This document shows, piece after piece, positions 58,822 through 64,000 of a DNA stretch of 64,000 nucleotides. The stretch is taken from contig OZ024742.1 in NCBI GenBank assembly GCA_964016885.1, positions 121,019,870 through 121,083,869 on the forward strand, in the 5' to 3' direction. The stretch is from Eledone cirrhosa. Taxonomy: Eukaryota > Mollusca > Cephalopoda > Octopoda > Eledonidae. Each line of letters begins with the position of its first letter. Positions within the stretch are counted from its first letter, which is position 1. The position numbers and the translations under genes were made by a program. The notes under the pieces are model-generated. The model had not been told where the DNA came from, searched no databases, and saw only the letters and a list, made by a program, of their open reading frames with translations.

Positions 58822-59000
58822 AAGGAATGGCATCCAGCTGTAGAAACTATGTTAAAAGTTAGAATGCACAAGCAAGATATAGTCCTTCAACCCATCTATG
58901 AGGGTAGTAACTCCAAATAAAAACTGAATGTAATGTCATGTCCAACCCATGCCAGCATGGAAAGCAGTTGTAAAATGATTATGATGATGACAATGATGTT
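58822..59000 (+). mobile_element. Zinc-finger LINE-type 3' end, decayed
   Basis: AATGGCATCCAGCTGTAGAA at the start and AACCCATGCCAGCATGGAAA then GCAGTTGTAAAATGATTATG at the end, with an impure ATG tail. The coding portion is absent. Confidence 0.7.
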
Positions 59001-59906
59001 TATGAGGGGGTGTAGGATTTTCTAAATGAGTATTATAAATCATTATACTTTGATTCATTTATGCATTTATATAATAAAGTGGGTGTCTGCTTCATTGTTC
59101 CCATGACACTTTAGTACTATTGGTATTTCAAACGCAAAAGAAGAAAATGTCACTGCAATGAATTCATTTTATAGAGTTTCATTGCTGACTCTGTAAATCC
59201 ATTTTGGTTTTCACCAAAGTTATTTTCAATTCCAAGTTCACTTCACTTTTTCCATTAATCTACAAGAGGAATCAGTTGTCTCATTTTCACCATCCACTAT
59301 AATCTTGTCTTTATAGGACAATGAGAGAACCTCTATGTAGTCACTCAGTCTGCTAGATATAGCAACCAAATCTACTTCAAATCACACACATCAGCTTGTT
59401 AATATACAAAAAGACTTTAATCGTGGGTTTGCTTGATCAGAACTGATTAGGGGACAAAACAACAATGTTGTGTGTAGGTATAATCAATTTAGATTTTATT
59501 TCTGTATAAAGCTCACCTAGAAAAGCTTACAGGAAAGACAATTAATCATACTCTAGTAATTTTTTTTTATTATATGTTCAAACATAAATAGTTCAAACAT
59601 GAAAGAGTGTTATTAGAATGAACTAACAGCAAGCAAGAATTAAACAGGTCTGTGCAAGTATATAGCATGTGTTTTCTTGATGGGCGTTTTTAGTAGCAAC
59701 CACTCAATCAGGGAAAGAGCTGGTTGTCTGCCAAGTATAGACATGCCTACCTATAATAAATGAGAATCCTGAAATCTAGAGTATATATATATATAGGGGC
59801 TATAGTGCTGGGACCGATACAGGGGGAGATGTAGAGTGGGTATAGAGATATATATAATCCTGACTGCAGCTCCAAGCAGTTTCAGCTTGTGTGACACAAG
59901 CCAAAA

Positions 59907-59937
<31 letters not shown>

Positions 59938-60065
59938 CGTTCGGATCTAGCTGTTGAAATGGCCGGACCTCAGCTGTCGGGGTCCTGACTCTTTTCCTAT
60001 ATAAATATATATACATACACACACATATATATATATATATATACATATATATCTATATCTATATA
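59001..60065. other. No gene; AT runs and hairpins
   Basis: The 59340-59395 block matches 43440-43485. Between AT microsatellites (59784-59798, 59911-59936, 60003-60071) lie a GCTTGTGTGACACAAGC hairpin (59886-59902) and a GC-rich segment (59938-59998) of unknown nature. Confidence 0.45.
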
Positions 60066-60070
60066 TATAT

Positions 60071-60878
60071 ATTGATCTTGTATACGAACAGCAATGTTAC
60101 ATGGCAGTGAGACATGGGCATTGTGTGCAGAGGACCTGCGCAGACTGGATAGGAATGAAGCATGCATGCTCCGTTGGATGTGTAATAGTAATAAACACAA
60201 ACGGCAAAACATAAATGAACTAAGTGAGAAATTAGGAATCAGAAGGATCAGATGCTGTTTATTCGAGAGAAGATTACGTTGGTACGGTCACGTGATGCGC
60301 ATGAAAGACGACAGCTGTATAAAAAAGTGCAAGGCGATCAAAATTGGGGGAAGTTACGGAGTAGGTAGACCCAGAAAAACCTGGGACGACATGATAAAGT
60401 CTGACCTTGCACACTTGCACTTCTCTAAGACAATGTCACTGGATCGAGATCTTTGGCGGCACGCAGTATTACAGAAGACCCACTTCCCTACGTGCAAAGT
60501 TAACCTACAGTCAGTAGGCCCCTCCAAACCAAACATACCCCAACCCACTACCCCACTCCAACACCACCCTTTCTCTATAAAGTTATGTTGGTACCACAAC
60601 ATCCAGTCCAAACTAATGAGATTGTGTAGGTGTCACGACAAAAAAACACACAGTCCACGCTGTAATGTGGCTGTGTAGGTAACACGGTAAAAAGTTCCCA
60701 GTCCACACTGTAAATGTGGTTGGTGTTAGGAAGGGCATCCAGCCATAGAAAACCTGCCAGATAGTCCTATACAAGCGAGACACAGTCATCCGACCAATCT
60801 TGCCTCAAGTGGGACAACTCCCATCTAACCCATGCTAGCGTGGAAGATAGACGTTAAATGATGATGATGATGATGACA
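60071..60878 (+). mobile_element. Zinc-finger LINE, best 3' copy
   Basis: Plus-strand copy starting at the CIRTAMLHGSE region (decayed first codons) and running through an uninterrupted C-terminal ORF and 3' UTR to CCATGCTAGCGTGGAAGATA, GACGTTAAATGATGATG and an ATG tail. Flanked by AT microsatellites on both sides. Confidence 0.92.
60094..60678 (+). CDS. Intact C-terminal LINE ORF fragment, 194 aa
   Basis: Uninterrupted from MLHGSETWALCAEDLRRL through MLRWMCNSN, LSEKLGIRRIRCCLFERRLR, WYGHVMRMKDDSCIKKC, SYGVGRPRKTWDDM and MSLDRDLWRHAV into a Pro/His-rich tail (QPTTPLQHHPF) and a terminal CRCHDKKTHSPRCNVAV. It lacks the RT core and the finger, so it is a dead-on-arrival 5'-truncated insertion whose frame happens to survive. 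The first Met is internal to the family protein. The Cys/His-rich end may be 3' UTR read through. Confidence 0.75.
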   Translation: MLHGSETWALCAEDLRRLDRNEACMLRWMCNSNKHKRQNINELSEKLGIRRIRCCLFERRLRWYGHVMRMKDDSCIKKCKAIKIGGSYGVGRPRKTWDDMIKSDLAHLHFSKTMSLDRDLWRHAVLQKTHFPTCKVNLQSVGPSKPNIPQPTTPLQHHPFSIKLCWYHNIQSKLMRLCRCHDKKTHSPRCNVAV

Positions 60879-60937
60879 TATCTCTCTCTCTCTATATATA
60901 TATATATATACAGACACATATTATATATATATATATA

Positions 60938-61047
60938 TTACTGAAGAAGGGTTTAAGCCCGACATGTCGAACTTTCTTTCCTCTTTTCCATATGAAACTA
61001 ATAAGACTTTTTGTAGCTCTGTTTGTTGTCTCCTTGAACTATTATAT
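60938..61047 (+). mobile_element. Penelope-like terminus (putative), third copy
   Basis: CTGAAGA (60941-60947), a GGGTTTAAGCCC hairpin, GACA where GAAA is expected, and TGTCG. It aligns with 33645-33673. It is followed by T-rich sequence (CTTTTTGTAGCTCTGTTTGT) and abuts the Helitron end at 61049. Confidence 0.5.
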
Positions 61048-61048
61048 A

Positions 61049-61447
61049 CTAGCGGCCTCCCGGCCTTCGCCTCGGTTTGTACTGTGCTTAAATCTATAAG
61101 GCACCTATTGGCATCTATCGTAATACCCATTTTCCTTGAAATAAAAGATGTTAAAAGGTATTTAAATATTGCATAACATAATATCAAAAATTATATTTAG
61201 AATATCTAAATACAGAAAGAAAGAAAGAAAATAATAGAAAAATGTATTCTATGAAAATTATAAATCATTTACAGAACTTCAGTATATATACAATGTTTTA
61301 AACTTTTTTCTTTGGGCTTCCTACTCTAGAACAACCTACATACAATTGACTATGTGAGAAACAGCCCTCTTCTAGATGGAGACCAACAACCAGCAGTGTT
61401 TGACCTTAGGACTTGTTAATGGTCATTGTGTAATTGACTCTCACTGT
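61049..61447 (-). mobile_element. Helitron 3' end with helicase C-terminus
   Basis: Minus strand. The end is a GGCCGGGAGGCC hairpin, a G, then CTAG (61049-61052) before T. The upstream coding remnant reads TVRVNYTMTINKS, a stop (TAA for CAA), GQTLLVVGLHLEEGCFSHSQ, then LYVGCSRVGSPKKKV. This is the C-terminal PIF1-type motif region of Helitron helicases (TINKSQGQT, LYV..SRV). The remainder is absent. Confidence 0.85.
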
Positions 61448-61449
61448 GA

Positions 61450-61650
61450 AGTCCTCAGATGTGCCTTCCAAAGAGTCTTATCAGAAGCAACCATCTCCAA
61501 ACCATCCAGATGTGTCCCCAAGTGAGACTAATCAAGTTTATGAATGTTATTTAACTATCTTGTTCATGGTCTACCTCTGGGTCTCTTGGTTGACTTTGCC
61601 CATTAAATCTGTCCAGCAATTCTTTCCTTAGACATTCTAACCACAGCTCC
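61450..61650 (-). pseudogene. LINE C-terminal fragment, second family
   Basis: Minus strand LWLECLRKELLDRFNGQSQP then RDPEVDHEQDS, followed after a frameshift by the NIHKLD/SHLGTHLDGLEMVASDK-type segment. Same family as 12946-13250. Confidence 0.65.
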
Positions 61651-61659
61651 AATAAAGTG

Positions 61660-61832
61660 TTCTTATTTAAATTAAAATCTCCCAGCATAATTTGAGATAA
61701 GAACCTTTCGTTAACTTGTGTTACAAATACCATCTTCATAATGAAATAATCATTTTTAGAAATCTCTCCCACTCATTTTTTAATTAATCTAAATATGTGT
61801 ACTTCATTAAAAATATGGTAATGAAAGAATTC
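61660..61832 (+). mobile_element. TTAA MITE family B, decayed
   Basis: Contains AATCTCCCAGCATAATTTGA, GATAAGAACCTTTCGTTAAC and AAAAATATGGTAATGAAAGA in family order. The start overlaps the LINE edge and the boundaries are approximate. Confidence 0.55.
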
Positions 61833-62235
61833 TCTTTTCTCACTGCATTTCTCAGCCATGGACCCTCCATCCTAGTCACTGTACCATTCTCTATAACTAT
61901 CATTCATACACTCTCTCATAACATATAACTACCACTACTTGTACATCTTTTCACTGCTGTCTCTCTTCCATTACTAACACCACTCTCTTATCCATTACAT
62001 ACAAAGTAACACTGAAAAAAAAACAATGGGTAAGACAGATTAATAACTGAACATAAAGATACATCTTGGCATACAAATTCCTGTTTTGACCAAGAGTTAA
62101 TCAAGATTGGTTCAGAGGATTAGAGGCCATTATAGTAGTGGCTGAAGAGATACAATGCCTCTGTGTACTTGCAAGAAATTTGGTGATTAGTGATGGCTCT
62201 TTCCATTTCTCTTCTTCACTCACTTATTCCTGAAA
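61833..62235. other. No gene seen
   Basis: C/T-rich stretch at 61850-62010, otherwise unremarkable. Confidence 0.4.
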
Positions 62236-62239
62236 AGGT

Positions 62240-62522
62240 AATGGAGCAGAGTCCTGAAACACCCCTTCCTGTGGGTCCTGTCAGAAGCAACCATCACCAA
62301 TTGATTCAGCTGCATCCCTAAGCGAGACCAGCTGCCTACTCTTGGGTGCCCTGCCTGTTGATTTTGCCTGTAAAATCTGTCCAGCAATTCTTTCCTGAGA
62401 CATTCTGACTACATGTCCATAGTGTTAGAGCTGTGATCTCTCAATTCAGAGAAGTAGCAGCTCTACCTGGAGCAACTCTCTGATCTTTGAGCTACACACT
62501 CTATTCAGTAATGTTACTCCCA
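62240..62522 (-). pseudogene. LINE C-terminal fragment, second family
   Basis: Minus-strand counterpart of 12946-13240: GAGTGTGTAGCTCAAAGATC, AGAGAGTTGCTCCAGGTAGA, the TGAGAGATCACAGCTCTAAC segment, and AATGTCTCAGGAAAGAATTG. Decayed with stops. Confidence 0.68.
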
Positions 62523-62811
62523 AAACTCTTCAGAGGAAGTCATTTTGGCTGCTTGTATTTGCGATTGGATTCTTTTGGTCGTAACAGTAGTAAGGAAATA
62601 TAATATAGAAGTTACAGTTAAAGGGAATGAGGAAGGAGGAGGATCTCCCTTTTAAACATTTTGACAGATTTGAATCTGGAGTTAGTATGTTTGCTTGCTT
62701 AGATCATGGGGCAGTTGTCAATTTACAGGTTTAGATTATGTGGCAGACACAATGTTGTTTAAAATCACTTTGAAAAAAACAGTAATTATTTCTATTGCTT
62801 GTTTTTATTTT

Positions 62812-63400
62812 ATACTAGCAGTGGTATCCGGCGTTGCACGGGATAAGGTATTGTGAAATATATAACCGCCTTAGCTAAGCTTAGTATTGCCACAACCACG
62901 GCTGGCAAAGAAGTAAGGGTCTGGTGATACATAAGTAAGCAACACTGTGGCTTAAAACGTGAGGAAGAAGTTGTGTGCACTTACCAACTGTTTGGGAAAT
63001 GAGTGTGAGATTTGTCTTGAGCAAGGGTGGCAGAATAACCGGAGGCAGCAGACAGCCAGACATACAGACATATATTATAAGGACGCATTCTGGACGCAGA
63101 GCAAATTGTAGGAAATTACATAATGCAGACAGCCAGACATACAGACAGATATTATAAGGGTGCGACGTTATATGTATGTATCTATCTAAAAAGAGAAAGA
63201 CTAAGAATTATAGAGAGAGATCGCTAAATCGCCTAATGCGGTCCCTAGGGCATATAAATTTGAAAATTCTTTTGCTCAGAACACTCCCTGAAACATAAGT
63301 ATTACATGTGTAAAGTTTGAAAACAGTCGGTTGGGTGGTTCTCTAGTTTTATGGATTCAAACTCACACACACACAGACAGACAGACATTCTCAGTTTCAT
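62812..63400 (-). mobile_element. Non-autonomous Helitron, minus strand
   Basis: The 3' end on the minus strand is CCCGTGCAACGCCGG hairpin-type sequence, ATACCACTG then CTAG (62815-62818) before T. The core TCTGTCTGTATGTCTGGCTG occurs twice (about 63050-63070 and 63124-63152), matching the other two Helitrons. The distal end is rich in TGTCTGTCTGTGTGTG and meets an AT run at about 63400. No coding sequence. Confidence 0.8.
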
Positions 63401-63884
63401 ATATATATATATATATTATGTCAGGTTGCTCTCATGTGCTACTGGTAACATGTAACCCAGTACAACCTGCCTCATGGTCGGGTCATCGGCGACTTAACCG
63501 GCAACCCCACCAAGCTTGCTTGGTGAGGAGGGTGATATTTGGACACCCTACGGGATGAAATACAAGACCCGTCAAAGGGCGGAGGAATTCAGCAGAGTCA
63601 ACGGTCATCCAAATAGTTTTTTTTTTTTTGAGGGCTGTTGTTGTATTTTCCATGGCAAACATTTGCACTGAAGATGTGTTGTCAGTTCCAAAAAGTGTGG
63701 TTGGTCCTACACAAGCCTTCACCACTTAAAACAAAACTTTGTGTGAGTAGTTCACTTTCTCACATTTAACTTTTGTTGGACACTCATACATCAGATATCA
63801 ACAGGAGAATCCATCATATATATATATACATACATTATAAATAACAATCAAAACATTCAATCAATTACAATTTACTTATTCAAC
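63401..63884. other. No gene seen
   Basis: AT run at 63398-63417 and a T-homopolymer at 63617-63630. The 80-codon minus-strand ORF (63483-63725) has no recognised domain. Confidence 0.4.
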
Positions 63885-63887
63885 ATT

Positions 63888-64000
63888 GGCAGTATCGGTA
63901 GAGGGTCAGACGCCATGCTTTGCAGCATAGAGTTATGGCCCTTTGCAGTCTGAGTTCAAATCCCGCCGAGGTTAACTTTGCCTTTCATCCTTACGGGGTC
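63888..64000 (+). mobile_element. SINE (main family), cut by window end
   Basis: Head TTGGCAGTATCGGTAGAGGG with A-box-like sequence, GCATAGAGTTATGGCC, B-box-like GAGTTCAAATCCCGCC, then GAGGTTAACTTTGCC and CCTTACGGGGTC at the edge. The 5' half is well preserved. Confidence 0.92.

Noticed and set aside
59886..59902. Rho-independent terminator-like hairpin
   Set aside because: A short palindrome between AT microsatellites in eukaryotic-type DNA; no transcription unit precedes it.

Overview
The window looks like non-genic, repeat-saturated DNA of a cephalopod mollusc, most likely an octopus. That assignment is an inference from recalled family resemblance: tRNA-derived SINEs whose body reads CCTTACGGGGTCGATAAAA with an ATT-rich tail, many 5'-truncated LINEs, TTAA-flanked MITEs, Helitrons and very long minisatellites. 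No database search was run. I find no convincing host protein-coding gene, rRNA or functional tRNA gene. Every stretch of recognisable protein homology belongs to a transposable element, and nearly all of it is broken.

Layout. About 50-11086 is one continuous 18-bp minisatellite with at least two further levels of organisation: about 1.5-1.66 kb modules, and a 4.1 kb block present twice. It ends inside the reverse transcriptase (RT) region of a CR1/jockey-like LINE (11085-12072). From 12.1 to 21.7 kb there are old LINE and SINE fragments, a pure GAA tract, a fold-back MITE, and 130-bp, 23-bp, 30-bp and 4/8-bp tandem arrays. A 61/65-bp satellite fills 21.7-24.2 kb. From 24.3 to 30.2 kb there are SINEs, a head-to-head pair of zinc-finger LINEs and a second CR1-like LINE. 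From 31.7 to 40.97 kb there are SINE dimers, two Penelope-like termini with hammerhead-like cores, a mariner relic split by a MITE, a Helitron with a Rep/helicase fragment, and a tail-to-tail LINE pair whose longer member carries RT motifs and a PHD-type finger. From 41.4 to 42.5 kb lie complementary GAT-rich and ATC-rich arrays. From 43 to 53 kb there are further LINE copies, MITE insertions, a three-level nested insertion (49411-50769) and a second Helitron with a good 3' end. A 28/32-bp GATA-rich minisatellite covers 53.16-55.03 kb. From 55.1 to 64 kb there are more LINE copies, including the longest uninterrupted ORF of the zinc-finger family (60094-60678), a further TTAA MITE, a third Penelope-like terminus, two minus-strand Helitron ends and a SINE cut off by the window edge.

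The parts do not work together as a pathway; they form a layered insertion record. The most informative observations are two TTAA MITE insertions whose removal on paper closes an interrupted transposase or LINE reading frame, a PHD-like C4HC3 finger between the RT and the C-terminal region of the commonest LINE, hammerhead-like cores in Penelope-like termini, and the hierarchical structure of the 11 kb satellite.
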